From DAISJI01 sp964559835 (GTDB lineage: Bacteria; Acidobacteriota; Terriglobia; Terriglobales; Acidobacteriaceae), in assembly GCA_964559835.1 (NCBI GenBank), contig CAZLJE010000003.1:124001-188000 (forward strand): DNA of 64,000 bases, read 5' to 3'. A model generated the notes under the pieces. That model worked only from the letters and a program-made list of their open reading frames with translations. It was not told the DNA's origin and ran no database searches. Made by a program: the position numbers and the translations under genes. How positions within the stretch are numbered: the first letter of the stretch is position 1; each line of letters starts with the position of its first letter. Below, piece after piece: positions 35,367 through 43,772 of this stretch.

Positions 35367-35909
35367 TCAGTCGCTATGTCCTTGGCACCTCATCACTCCG
35401 AGGTAAGCGCACCATGGTCCCACCGCTTCCCGGTACTGGTGCGCCATCACGCGCGAGAGTTGGTGTAGATGTGTCAGGTCGTGCGCCGCCCAGGTCGCCA
35501 GCAACTGCGACAAGGTCACTACACCGAGCGCCGGATGCCGCCCTCGCCGTTCCATGTCCTGCCGCGTCAGGTTCATCGCTCGCAACTCACGCAGGTTCTC
35601 CGACCTCAACCGCCCGAATTCATCCAGCAACTGCGCAAGAGACTTCCCGTCCGATTCGCGTTCCTGCGCCCGCCGGTCGAATTTCTCGAACTCCCGGCTC
35701 TCGCCTGCGCTCAGGATCATCCGCGCGCGTGGGATCCAATCCGTCTTCTCTCCGTGGATCAAATGACCAACGATATCGAACGGGCTGAACGTGTTCTCGC
35801 CTTCATTACGCATGGTCCACGCTTCCGGCAGGTCGCGCAGCAGCACGTCGAATGTGGCCGGCGTGCGCGCGAGCAGCGCCATCGTGTGTTCAACATTGAA
35901 TTCCGTCAT
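35367..35909 (-). CDS. DinB-family protein
   Basis: A 180-aa four-helix-bundle protein of the DinB/YfiT type. Metal-ligand histidines are in FDIVGHLIHGEKTDWIPR and WAAHDLTHLHQLSRVMA. These proteins can act as metal-dependent thiol-S-transferases with bacillithiol or mycothiol, or have no known role. Monocistronic, no context clue. Confidence 0.88.
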   Translation of the reverse strand: MTEFNVEHTMALLARTPATFDVLLRDLPEAWTMRNEGENTFSPFDIVGHLIHGEKTDWIPRARMILSAGESREFEKFDRRAQERESDGKSLAQLLDEFGRLRSENLRELRAMNLTRQDMERRGRHPALGVVTLSQLLATWAAHDLTHLHQLSRVMAHQYREAVGPWCAYLGVMRCQGHSD

Positions 35910-35938
35910 GCAAACATTGTAGCGACTCCCGACGTAGC

Positions 35939-35955
35939 ACCGGCGTCCCGCCGGT
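35939..35955. repeat. ACCGGCG/CGCCGGT hairpin
   Basis: Perfect 7-bp stem with a three-base loop in the gap after the DinB gene start region; a REP-like element. Confidence 0.6.
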
Positions 35956-36094
35956 CACGTATTTCTCTCCGACCTCTGCGCTGATCTTTGGTTCTTTTCC
36001 GTTAGCCACTCTGATTCGCCTAGGCTTATCCACACCAATGTGTGTTACCTTCAGTTCCTCGCCGCCTTCGTCATCCCAACGGACGAGGTGTTTC

Positions 36095-36355
36095 TTGTCG
36101 GCGCAAACGCAACCCGAACTCCCCTACTTCGTAAAGATCGAGACTTCCACCGGTCATACAACCACTGTTCCAATCGCCTTTTTAACGCCGAAGCAGGTGG
36201 AAGATTTTCTGCAGGTCGACTTCAAACGGCTGGTCCAGGAAGCCGGCGTCAAAGGCGCGCGCATCCACGTCGAGCGCGCCACCACCGCGGATTACGAGAA
36301 GGTACTCGCCGATTTCGCGGCCTGCTTACAGTCGGCGCGCGCCAAAGCGGCCTGA
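36095..36355 (+). CDS. Small conserved-looking protein, unknown function
   Basis: An 86-aa protein. TTG 36095 is preferred because GAGG lies about seven bases upstream; in-frame codons before it give an unlikely Ser-rich start. The sequence begins SAQTQPELPYFVKIETSTG, then PKQVEDFLQVDFKRLVQEAG and a C-terminal helix DYEKVLADFAACLQSARAKA. No family recognised; no signal peptide. Confidence 0.6.
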   Translation: MSAQTQPELPYFVKIETSTGHTTTVPIAFLTPKQVEDFLQVDFKRLVQEAGVKGARIHVERATTADYEKVLADFAACLQSARAKAA

Positions 36356-36366
36356 GGGCCGCAATG

Positions 36367-36400
36367 CCCCTCCACCCTTCCGTGAGGGGAAGGGTGGGGG
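36367..36400 (+). terminator. Stem-loop after the small ORF
   Basis: CCCCTCCACCCTTCC pairs with GGAAGGGTGGGGG around GTGAGG, 11 bases after the stop codon. No T-run follows; may be a REP-like element. Confidence 0.45.
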
Positions 36401-36550
36401 AATTGAAACGAAAGAAGAGGGAGGAAGCAATCTCGGCGGACCGAAATGCCACCGGGTCCCCGCGAAAACGAGAGCGGAGCGGCTGCTTTTGCCGCGACGC
36501 GATGACCGATTCTTGAGCCTGAGCCATTTGCCCTGAGCCCTGCGCCCGTC

Positions 36551-37408
36551 CTACGCCGCTTTCTTCCTCCCGCCCGCCTTCTTCTTCACCTGCGTCCTCG
36601 ACTCCTGCTCCGCCTCGGTCACACGCGCCGGTCCTTTCTTCTTGCCTTCCATCTGCGCCAGGCTCTGCTTCAGCGCGTCCATCAGGTCCACCACCTTCGC
36701 CGGAGGCTTCGGCTTCTCGACTGCGGCGACCTCCGTCCCCTCGAGCTTCGCCTTGATCAGTTTCTTGACGTTATCTTCGAACGTATCGTGAAACTTTTCC
36801 GGCTCGAACTTCCCTTCCAGCGCCTTCACCAACTGGTGCGCGACCTTGACCTCACCCTCTCGCACCTGCACGTTGTCGGTCCCGAAATCGATCTGCCGCA
36901 CCTCGTCGGCGTAATAAATGGTCTGGAGCAGGATGCCTTCGCGATACGGCCGCAGCACTGCCGTGTACTCGCGGTTGTGCATCGTGACCTTCGCGATCCC
37001 GACCATCCTCGCGTCCGCCAGCGTCTTCGCCAGGAGCGCGTACGGACGCCTCCCCGCCTCCTCCGGCACCAGGTAATACGAGGTCTCGAAGTAGATCGGG
37101 TCCACTTCATCCGCCGACACGAATTCCAGGATCTCCATCGCCTTCGACGTCTTCGGCTCGATCTTCTTGATCTCTTCCGGCTCGATGATCACGTACTCAC
37201 CCTTGCGGTACTCGTACCCCTTCACGATCTCGCTGCGGTCCACGACCTTCTCGTCGGTCGGACACCAAAGCTGTTGCTTGATGCGCGTGTTATCCGGGCG
37301 GTGCAGCATATGAAAACCGATGCGCTCCCCGCGCGCCCCCGGAAACAGCCGCACCGGCATCGAGATCAATCCGAACGTCAGATACCCGCTCCACACTCCA
37401 CCTGCCAC
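36551..37408 (-). CDS. ku: Bacterial Ku, non-homologous end-joining protein
   Basis: A 285-aa Ku homodimer subunit that binds DNA double-strand ends. The core (about 5-200) shows GYLTFGLISMPVRLFPG, FHMLHRPDNTRIKQQLWCP and FVSADEVDPIYFETSYYLVP. The C-terminus is Lys-rich (KKKAGGRKKAA), as often in bacterial Ku, where it helps DNA binding. The partner ligase LigD is not in the window. Monocistronic. Confidence 0.95.
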   Translation of the reverse strand: MAGGVWSGYLTFGLISMPVRLFPGARGERIGFHMLHRPDNTRIKQQLWCPTDEKVVDRSEIVKGYEYRKGEYVIIEPEEIKKIEPKTSKAMEILEFVSADEVDPIYFETSYYLVPEEAGRRPYALLAKTLADARMVGIAKVTMHNREYTAVLRPYREGILLQTIYYADEVRQIDFGTDNVQVREGEVKVAHQLVKALEGKFEPEKFHDTFEDNVKKLIKAKLEGTEVAAVEKPKPPAKVVDLMDALKQSLAQMEGKKKGPARVTEAEQESRTQVKKKAGGRKKAA

Positions 37409-37448
37409 TCCGCACCTCCACCGTACGAAATCGAAAATACTTCGGATC

Positions 37449-37479
37449 GCCCACCCTGGCCGATTTTGCTAGGGTGGGC
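37449..37479. repeat. CCACCCTAGC-family hairpin, copy 2
   Basis: GCCCACCCTGGC and GCTAGGGTGGGC pair around a CGATTTT loop, upstream of both the Ku gene and the DUF92 gene. Confidence 0.8.
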
Positions 37480-37567
37480 GCCAGAGCCACTCTGGTACGA
37501 TGCGCTGCGCTCCGGTTCATGGTGTCCCAACCCGGTTCGCCTGATGCCTGACACCTGAAGCCCGTTT

Positions 37568-38269
37568 ATGCCCCGTTTGATCGTCGCCCTGCTCGTAACG
37601 CTCACGTTCGCAGTGATGGGTTTTGTCGTCGGCGGCGTGACCCTTTCCGGCGCGGTTGCGGGCTTCGCTATCGCGTTCGCGCTCTACTACTGCATCGGAT
37701 CGGGCGCTTTCGGGGTCCTGCTCGCCGTTTTCGGGATCACATGGCTCGCGACGCGCATCGGCTACGCTCACAAGGAAAGCCTCGGCATCGCAGAGGACGG
37801 CCGCGGACGCGACGCCTTCCAGGTCCTCGCCAACCTCGGTGTCAGCGCCGCCCTTGCCGTTGCTGGGATGTTCTTCTTCCGGCAACTCGCCTGGATCGCC
37901 GCCATCGCCTCGCTCTGCGAAGCCGCGGCGGACACCACCTCCAGCGAATGTGGCACAGCCTGGAGCGACCGCGCCTACCTCATCCTCGGCTTTCGTCGCG
38001 TCCCCGCCGGCAATGATGGCGCCATCTCTCTCCCCGGCACGCTCGTCGCCCTCGGCACCGCGGCCCTCATCGGCTTGGTCGCCGTTTTCGAAGGAATTCT
38101 GCCGATGCGGGCTGGCCTCACCGCCGCCGCAGCCGGATTCCTCGGCACCATCGTCGACAGCCTTTTCGGCGCCACCCTCGAACGCCGCTCTCTCCTCGGC
38201 AACAACAGCGTCAACTTCCTCAGCACACTCTCAGCCGCGCTTATCGCTTCGCTACTCTCGCTCCCATAA
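37568..38269 (+). CDS. DUF92-family integral membrane protein
   Basis: A 233-aa protein with five to six hydrophobic segments. The sequence AIASLCEAAADTTSSECGTAW is the conserved DUF92 core, followed by GAISLPGTLVALGTAALIGL and AAAGFLGTIVDSLFGATLER. In phytyl-phosphate metabolism of plants and cyanobacteria a DUF92 protein (VTE6) is a kinase; the bacterial role is not established. Monocistronic. Confidence 0.88.
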   Translation: MPRLIVALLVTLTFAVMGFVVGGVTLSGAVAGFAIAFALYYCIGSGAFGVLLAVFGITWLATRIGYAHKESLGIAEDGRGRDAFQVLANLGVSAALAVAGMFFFRQLAWIAAIASLCEAAADTTSSECGTAWSDRAYLILGFRRVPAGNDGAISLPGTLVALGTAALIGLVAVFEGILPMRAGLTAAAAGFLGTIVDSLFGATLERRSLLGNNSVNFLSTLSAALIASLLSLP

Positions 38270-38278
38270 AAACCATTT

Positions 38279-38400
38279 GTCATCCCGAGCGAGGACGGCA
38301 GTCCGAGTCGAGGGACCTCTTGTTTTCCTTCGTGTACCTTCGTGTCCTTTGTGGTGGATTTTTCCTTTGCGTTCTTCGCGACCTTTGCGTTGAATGTCTT
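38279..38400. repeat. CATCCCGAGCGAGG ... CTTCGTGTCC ... GTGG word block
   Basis: Two repeat families in series: a CATCCCGAGCGAGGACGGCA - CCGAGTCGAGGGACCT unit, and CTTCGTGTACCTTCGTGTCC - TTTGTGGTGG words. The first unit recurs at 40366 with an inserted element, which makes this an intact reference copy. Confidence 0.8.
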
Positions 38401-38406
38401 GGACCT

Positions 38407-40359
38407 ATGAAGCGACTCCTGCTGCTGCTCCTCTTCGCCATCCCCACCCTCGCCCAGAACTACGACGTCCTCATCCGCAACGGCCGCGTTATGGACGGCG
38501 CCGGCAATCCCTGGATCCAAGCCGACGTCGGCATCATCGGCGACCGCATCGCCTTCATCGGCCTCGCCGCCGACTCCGTCACCGCCAAGCGCACCATCGA
38601 CGCTCGCGGCCTCATCGTCGCCCCCGGCTTCATCGACATGCTCGGCCAGTCGGAGGTCAACTTGCTCATCGACCGTCGTGTCACCAGCAAGTTGACCCAA
38701 GGCATCACCACCGAGATCACCGGCGAGGGCGGCTCCATCGCTCCCCTGAACGACCAGCAGGTCGCGGAGCGTCACGATGTCGCCAAGCACTACCACATCG
38801 CATTCGACTGGCACGACCTCAACGACTATTTCCGCAAACTCGAGCAGCACGGCGCAGGGGTAAACCTAGGGACATATGTGGGCGCCGCGCAAGTCCGGCA
38901 GTATGTCCTCGGCAACGCCGACCGCGCCCCTACTCCGGAGGAACTCGCCCAGATGCAGCAACTGGTGGAAGACACCATGCAGGAGGGCGCTTTCGGCGTC
39001 TCCTCTGCGCTGATCTACGCTCCCGGAAATTACGCCAGGACCGACGAACTCATCGCGCTTGCCAAGGCCGCTTCAAAATACGGCGGCATCTACGCGTCCC
39101 ACATTCGTAGCGAGGGCGATCGTGAACTCGATGCTCTCGAAGAAGCTTTTCGCATTGGCCGCGAAGCCAACGTCCCGGTCGAGATCTGGCACCTCAAAGT
39201 CAGCGGCGCCTCGCACTGGGGCACGATGCCGCAGGTGATCGCCGCCATCCAGAAGGCGCGCGATTCCGGCCTCGACGTCAGCGCCAACCAGTATCCCTAC
39301 ATCGCCTCCGGCACCAGCCTGAGCACCATCATCCCGCCGAAATTTCACGAGGGCGGCGACGACGCCATGATCGCCCGCCTCAAAGACCCGGCGCAGCGCA
39401 AAGCCATTCGCGACGCCATCACCCACGGCGGCAACGGTCCCGAAGACCAGTTCCACTCCACCAGGGGTCCTGAAGGCATCCTCATCGCCTCGGTTCTCGA
39501 TCCCTCGCTGAAGAAATACGAGGGCAAGACCGTCGCCGAGATCGCGAACGAAGAGCACAAAGATCCGCTCGACGCCGTCTTCGATCTCGTCGCTGACGGA
39601 CGTAACCACGTCGGCGCCATCTACTTCACCATGAACGAAGACGATCTCCGCTACGCCATGAAGCAGCCGTGGGTCAGCATGTGCACCGATTCCGGAGGCG
39701 TCAATCCCGACGGCCCGCTCAGCCAATCCAAGGGGCATCCCCGCGGCTACGGCAGCGCCGCCCGCATCCTCGGCCACTATGTCCGCGAAGAACACGTACT
39801 CACGCTGGAAGACGCCGTCCGCAAAATGACCTCCCTGCCGGCGCAGAAAATGAAATTGCAGGGGCGCGGCCTCCTCAAGCCCGGCTTCTTCGCCGATATC
39901 AACATCTTCAATCCTGATACCGTCATCGATCGCGCCCAGTTCAAAGACCCGCATCAGACCTCTGTCGGGTTCGAATACATCTTTGTCAACGGCGTGCTCT
40001 CCGTAGAGCACGGCCAGTTGACCGGACAAGTCGGCGGACGCCCTCTCCGCGGCCCCGGTTTCCGCGGCCCGTCCAGCGGACAAACTGGCCCCGGCAGCCT
40101 CCACGGATTCGTCAGCGACTCTGGCGGCTATCCTATGGGCCGCGTATCGGTAACGGTAAAAGATGCGTCAGCGAAAGAAGTCGGCCGCGCTGCCGTGATG
40201 TACGACGGCAAGTTCGACATCCCGCTCACTCCTTCTTGCGAGCGCTGCACGATCACCGCCGAGCGCATGGGCTTCGCCACCGTCTCGCGCACCTTCGACT
40301 TCAACGGCACGAACTCCCTCTGGTTCGGCTTCGCGCTGAAAACATCCCGAACCCCCTAA
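38407..40359 (+). CDS. N-acyl-D-amino-acid deacylase-like amidohydrolase, exported, HxH motif missing
   Basis: A 650-aa exported protein; start ATG 38407 gives a signal peptide (MKRLLLLLLFAIPTLAQ). The amidohydrolase fold of D-aminoacylases covers residues 18-540: YDVLIRNGRVMDGAGNPW, YGGIYASHIRSEGDRELDAL, PVEIWHLKVSG and the late MCTDSGG with the catalytic-type Asp. The usual first metal motif GFIDxHxH reads GFIDMLGQ at 74-81, so the HxH pair is absent. A C-terminal carboxypeptidase-regulatory-like beta domain (about 565-650, LHGFVSDSGGYPMGRVSVTV) is fused on. It may be a peptidase-related enzyme with a single metal site or a non-catalytic homologue. Confidence 0.85.
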   Translation: MKRLLLLLLFAIPTLAQNYDVLIRNGRVMDGAGNPWIQADVGIIGDRIAFIGLAADSVTAKRTIDARGLIVAPGFIDMLGQSEVNLLIDRRVTSKLTQGITTEITGEGGSIAPLNDQQVAERHDVAKHYHIAFDWHDLNDYFRKLEQHGAGVNLGTYVGAAQVRQYVLGNADRAPTPEELAQMQQLVEDTMQEGAFGVSSALIYAPGNYARTDELIALAKAASKYGGIYASHIRSEGDRELDALEEAFRIGREANVPVEIWHLKVSGASHWGTMPQVIAAIQKARDSGLDVSANQYPYIASGTSLSTIIPPKFHEGGDDAMIARLKDPAQRKAIRDAITHGGNGPEDQFHSTRGPEGILIASVLDPSLKKYEGKTVAEIANEEHKDPLDAVFDLVADGRNHVGAIYFTMNEDDLRYAMKQPWVSMCTDSGGVNPDGPLSQSKGHPRGYGSAARILGHYVREEHVLTLEDAVRKMTSLPAQKMKLQGRGLLKPGFFADINIFNPDTVIDRAQFKDPHQTSVGFEYIFVNGVLSVEHGQLTGQVGGRPLRGPGFRGPSSGQTGPGSLHGFVSDSGGYPMGRVSVTVKDASAKEVGRAAVMYDGKFDIPLTPSCERCTITAERMGFATVSRTFDFNGTNSLWFGFALKTSRTP

Positions 40360-40380
40360 CCACCTGTCATCCCGAGCGAG

Positions 40381-40406
40381 AGCCTGTCCTGAGCGAAGTC
40401 GAAGGA
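40381..40406. repeat. 26-bp GAGCGAAGTCGAAGG element, copy 2
   Basis: Identical to copy 3 over all 26 bases (AGCCTGTCCTGAGCGAAGTC then GAAGGA). Inserted within another repeat unit. Confidence 0.88.
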
Positions 40407-40451
40407 ACGTCAGTCCGAGTCGAGGGACCTTTTGTTTCCTTCGTGTCCCGA

Positions 40452-40477
40452 AGCCTGTCCTGAGCGAAGTCGAAGGA
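40452..40477. repeat. 26-bp GAGCGAAGTCGAAGG element, copy 3
   Basis: Identical to copy 2; interrupts a CTTCGTGTCC-TTTGTGGTGG word pair. Confidence 0.88.
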
Positions 40478-40601
40478 TGCCTTTGTGGTGGACTCTTTCC
40501 TTCATGCGCCATGCGCCATGCGCCATATCCCCAGCGTTATACATCCATAACTCTTCCGTACTACTCCCATATCTGATACTTTCTACGCAAGGAGCGCCAT
40601 C

Positions 40602-41744
40602 TTGGATTTCCAGTTGAACGACGAGCAGGAGCAGCTTCGCCGCAGCGTCCGCGAATTCGCCGAAAAAGAGATCCGTCCCCATGTCATGGAATGGGACGAA
40701 GCCTCGCAATTCCCCATGGACACGGTCAAGGAACTCGGCCGCATGGGCCTGCTCGGCACCATCTTTCCCACCGAATACGCCGGCGCCGGCATGGGCTATA
40801 TCGAGTACGTGATCGCCATTGAGCAGCTCTCGCGCGTCGACGGCTCCGTCGGCATTATCGTCGCCGCCCACACCTCGCTCGGCTCGAACCACATCTTCAT
40901 CGCCGGAAACGAAGAGCAGAAGAAGAAGTACATCCCCAAGCTCGCGACCGGAGAATTCCTCGGCGCCTGGGGTCTGACCGAACCCGGCAGCGGCTCCGAC
41001 GCCGGCGGCGCGCGCATGACCGCCGTCCGCAAGGGCAACAACTGGGTCCTCAACGGCAATAAGACCTTCTGCACGAACGGCCACTACGCCGACGTGCTCG
41101 TCGTCATCGCCGTCACCGACAAGACCGCCCACACTCACGGCCTCTCCGCGTTCATCGTCGAAAAAGGCACCAAGGGCTTCCGCCCCGGCAAGAAGGAAAA
41201 CAAGCTCGGCCTGCGCGCCAGCGATACTTCGGAACTCATCTTCGAAGACTGTGTCATCCCCGCCGAAAACCTGCTCGGCAAAGAAGGCGATGGATTCATT
41301 GACGCCATGCGCGTGCTTGACGGCGGCCGCATCTCCATCGCCGCGCTCGGACTCGGCATGGCCCAGGGCGCGTACGAATCGGCGCTGAAATATTCCAAGC
41401 AGCGCAAGCAGTTCGGCAAAGCCATCAGCGAATTCCAGGCCATCCAGTGGAAGCTTGCCGACATGGCCACCGAGATCGACGCCGCCCGCCTGCTCACCCT
41501 CCGCGCCGCCGACATGAAGGACAAGGGCATGAAGACCACGCAGGAGTCGTCGATGGCGAAGCTCTACACCAGCGAGGTCGCCGTCCGCTGCGCTAACGAA
41601 GGCGTGCAGATCCACGGCGGCTACGGCTTCATCAAGGATTACCCGGCGGAAAAGTTCTACCGCGACGTGAAGCTCTGCACCATCGGCGAAGGCACCAGCG
41701 AGATCCAGCGGCTTGTGATCGCGCGGCAGTTGTTGAAGGACTAG
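40602..41744 (+). CDS. Acyl-CoA dehydrogenase
   Basis: A 380-aa FAD enzyme that oxidises short- to medium-chain acyl-CoA to the 2-enoyl-CoA. TTG start supported by AAGGAG seven bases upstream. Family blocks: GAWGLTEPGSGSDAGGARMT (FAD and substrate loop), LGLRASDTSELIFEDCVIP, RISIAALGLGMAQGAYESAL, QFGKAISEFQAIQWKLADMA and YTSEVAVRCANEGVQIHGGYG; the general-base Glu is expected in FYRDVKLCTIGEGTSEIQ. Substrate length not readable. meaB and mce, 3-5 kb away on the same strand, suggest branched-chain or odd-chain acyl-CoA use in this region. Confidence 0.95.
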   Translation: MDFQLNDEQEQLRRSVREFAEKEIRPHVMEWDEASQFPMDTVKELGRMGLLGTIFPTEYAGAGMGYIEYVIAIEQLSRVDGSVGIIVAAHTSLGSNHIFIAGNEEQKKKYIPKLATGEFLGAWGLTEPGSGSDAGGARMTAVRKGNNWVLNGNKTFCTNGHYADVLVVIAVTDKTAHTHGLSAFIVEKGTKGFRPGKKENKLGLRASDTSELIFEDCVIPAENLLGKEGDGFIDAMRVLDGGRISIAALGLGMAQGAYESALKYSKQRKQFGKAISEFQAIQWKLADMATEIDAARLLTLRAADMKDKGMKTTQESSMAKLYTSEVAVRCANEGVQIHGGYGFIKDYPAEKFYRDVKLCTIGEGTSEIQRLVIARQLLKD

Positions 41745-41759
41745 GTTTTTAGGTCGGGG

Positions 41760-42487
41760 CTACTGCAGCAAGAATGGGCTGCGGACCGCTTGTTCGAACA
41801 GTTCGGATAGGCGGATCGTCGTCTCTTCGCGATGATAATTCGCACGCTTCAGCCACTCCGCCATATAAACGCGCGCCTCGGTTCGCGACCCATTTTCGCC
41901 AAATAAAACGAGTACGCGAGTGACACCTGCGGTTGATTCCAGAAAGTTCCCCATCTGGCGACTCGCTCTTCGTGTTGGAAAAGAGCGTCAATGTCGCGGA
42001 GATCAGAAACGGCTTCAAATAACGCCATTGCACGCGGCAAGACATTGACTCGTGCCGATCTGCATGCTTCCTCCAGCCGCTCTCGCCCTTCGATCGTGGG
42101 TATTGCAAATTTGGGCCGAAATCCGCGTGAAGGGTCCTCGACCTCGCAGTATCTCAAGTCGGGATCCGCGCTCCTCGCAGTCCTATGCCACTTCACGGTT
42201 TCAGTATCGCGCCCGGAAACGTGTGGCACGAATTCCAGCGACAAACCCCATACCGGGAACACTCGGATGTAGTCGGAATGCAGCTCTATAACATCGCGGG
42301 TGTGCGGAACACGAGCGCGTACATACTTTCGCGGTGTAGCCTTTTCGAATCGTGCGGCGAAAAGAGGTGGGTCGAAGACTTCGGCGATAGCCTCGTTTAC
42401 GACGGCTGGTGGACAGGGCACATAAGCCATTCGACAAGTCCGGTGGAGCGTGGATTTGCTCGTGTAACTTCGCGCATTATGCATCAC
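41760..42487 (-). pseudogene. Frameshifted hypothetical gene, low G+C
   Basis: Two overlapping minus-strand frames read as one protein if a single base is restored. The main part (from 42487 or ATG 42430, MAYVPCPPAVVNEAIAEVFD) runs to a premature stop at 41849; the other frame supplies EARVYMAEWLKRANYHREET and SELFEQAVRSPFLLQ to 41760. The join falls at about 41878-41884 (GAACCGAGGCG). The restored protein would be roughly 230-240 aa. No family recognised. G+C is clearly lower than in both neighbours, which suggests recent acquisition. A sequencing error rather than a real mutation is possible. Confidence 0.6.
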
Positions 42488-42489
42488 GC

Positions 42490-42740
42490 GCGTGGCACGT
42501 TAAACTAACAACTTGCAACTTACAACCTCCAACTTGCTCGACCAAATCCGCCGGGGGGCCCACCCTAGCCGGTTTTGCTAGGGTGGTACTCGCGCGCTCT
42601 TTCCTCCGTCTTCCTCTGTGTCTTCTGTGGTGAAGGTATCTCCTTCGTGCTCCTTTGTGTCCTTTGTGGTGAATTCCTCTGCGTCCCCTGCTCCTCTGCG
42701 TCCTCTGCGCTGCTCTTTTGACTTTTGCTTTACACTTACA
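42490..42740. repeat. Dense repeat block before the MBL hydrolase gene
   Basis: In order: ACTTGCAACTTACAACCTCC words, a CCACCCTAGC hairpin (42559-42586), several CTTCGTGCTCCTTTGTGTCC and CCTCTGCGTCCTCTGCGC words, then ACTTACAACTTGCAACTGGC. No gene recognised. Confidence 0.8.
42559..42586. repeat. CCACCCTAGC-family hairpin, copy 3
   Basis: CCACCCTAGC and GCTAGGGTGG form a perfect 10-bp stem around CGGTTTT. Confidence 0.85.
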
Positions 42741-42806
42741 ACTTGCAACTGGCGATGCACGTGTCATCGGCCCGGGCTCCCACGAAAACATCGGAAGGAG
42801 GCCAAC

Positions 42807-43700
42807 ATGAGTGGCTACTGGTCTGCCGGATTCCTACTCCTGATCGGATTGGGCGGCTTATCTCAGAATCCTTCGCCCGCCGCTCCGACCAAGCCTCGAA
42901 TCACCGTCCTGTACGATGCTTTCGGCCCGCCCTCCGCGATGCAGAAGGATTGGGGGTACTCAGCGCTCGTGGAATATGGCGGCAAACGCATCCTATTCGA
43001 CACGGGTAACAATCCCGACATCCTCGCGCAGAATGCGAAGGCAAAGAATATCGATCTGACAAAGCTCGACTTCGTTGTCATGTCGCACCGCCATGGCGAT
43101 CACATGGGCGGTCTCACTTATGTCTTGCGAGTAAATCCCAGCGTAAAGATCTACGCGCCGAAAGAGGGCTTCGGCGTGTACGGTTCCGACCTCCCCAGCA
43201 CGTTCTATCGCAAAGACGCATCTCTGCCAGCCGACCAGCGTTATTACGCCGGTTCCCCGCCCGATGTCATGCGCTTCGGCTCTGCCTGGCCCGGCGCCAA
43301 CTTCCAGCTCATCGACAAGACCACGGAGATCGCTCCAGGCATCCACTTGATCTCGCTGGTATCCGATAAACCGGGCACGCTGGAATTGCGGGAACTGTCG
43401 CTCGCGATCGATACGCTGGAAGGAATCGTCATAGTCGTCGGCTGTTCGCACCCGGGTATCGATAAGATCGTCGCCGGAGCAGCCGCAATTAATCCCCGCG
43501 TCCATCTCATTGCCGGCGGATTTCACCTCGTGGTATCGAGCGATCCCGACATCGAGAAGATCGTCACCGCGCTGCACGACACCTTCAAGGTCGAATACGT
43601 AGCGCCGGGACACTGCACGGGTGAGCCCGCGTTCGCCGCCCTGAAACGAGCGTTCGGCGATCATTATCTCTACGCTGGCCTCGGCACGACGGTGCGCTGA
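42807..43700 (+). CDS. Exported MBL-fold metallohydrolase
   Basis: A 297-aa metallo-beta-lactamase-fold enzyme with an N-terminal signal segment (SAGFLLLIGLGGLS). ATG 42807 follows a strong AAGGAGG seven bases upstream. Metal ligands: SHRHGDHMGG, GCSHPG, and C-terminal APGHCTG. The arrangement, with GGKRILFDTGNNPDILAQNA and AGGFHL, resembles the branch named for dihydropterin ribofuranosyl-aminobenzene phosphate synthase; exported members are uncharacterised. Monocistronic. Confidence 0.88.
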   Translation: MSGYWSAGFLLLIGLGGLSQNPSPAAPTKPRITVLYDAFGPPSAMQKDWGYSALVEYGGKRILFDTGNNPDILAQNAKAKNIDLTKLDFVVMSHRHGDHMGGLTYVLRVNPSVKIYAPKEGFGVYGSDLPSTFYRKDASLPADQRYYAGSPPDVMRFGSAWPGANFQLIDKTTEIAPGIHLISLVSDKPGTLELRELSLAIDTLEGIVIVVGCSHPGIDKIVAGAAAINPRVHLIAGGFHLVVSSDPDIEKIVTALHDTFKVEYVAPGHCTGEPAFAALKRAFGDHYLYAGLGTTVR

Positions 43701-43727
43701 ATACCATGCGCCACTGACTCGCGGGGT

Positions 43728-43759
43728 GCCCCACCCTAGCCGGTTTTGCTAGGGTGGGC
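43728..43759. repeat. CCACCCTAGC-family hairpin, copy 4
   Basis: GCCCCACCCTAGC and GCTAGGGTGGGC form a perfect 11-bp core stem with loop CGGTTTT. Followed at once by ACTTACAACTTGCAACTTCC words that run into the meaB start. Confidence 0.85.
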
Positions 43760-43772
43760 TTAAACTTACAAC

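Larger units (their letters stand above)
40366..40535. repeat. Nested repeat block after the deacylase-like gene
   Basis: A CATCCCGAGCGAG unit is interrupted by one copy of the 26-bp element (40381-40406) and then resumes GTCAGTCCGAGTCGAGGGAC; the following CTTCGTGTCC word is interrupted by a second copy (40452-40477) and resumes CCTTTGTGGTGG. ATGCGCCATGCGCC words follow. Confidence 0.85.
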
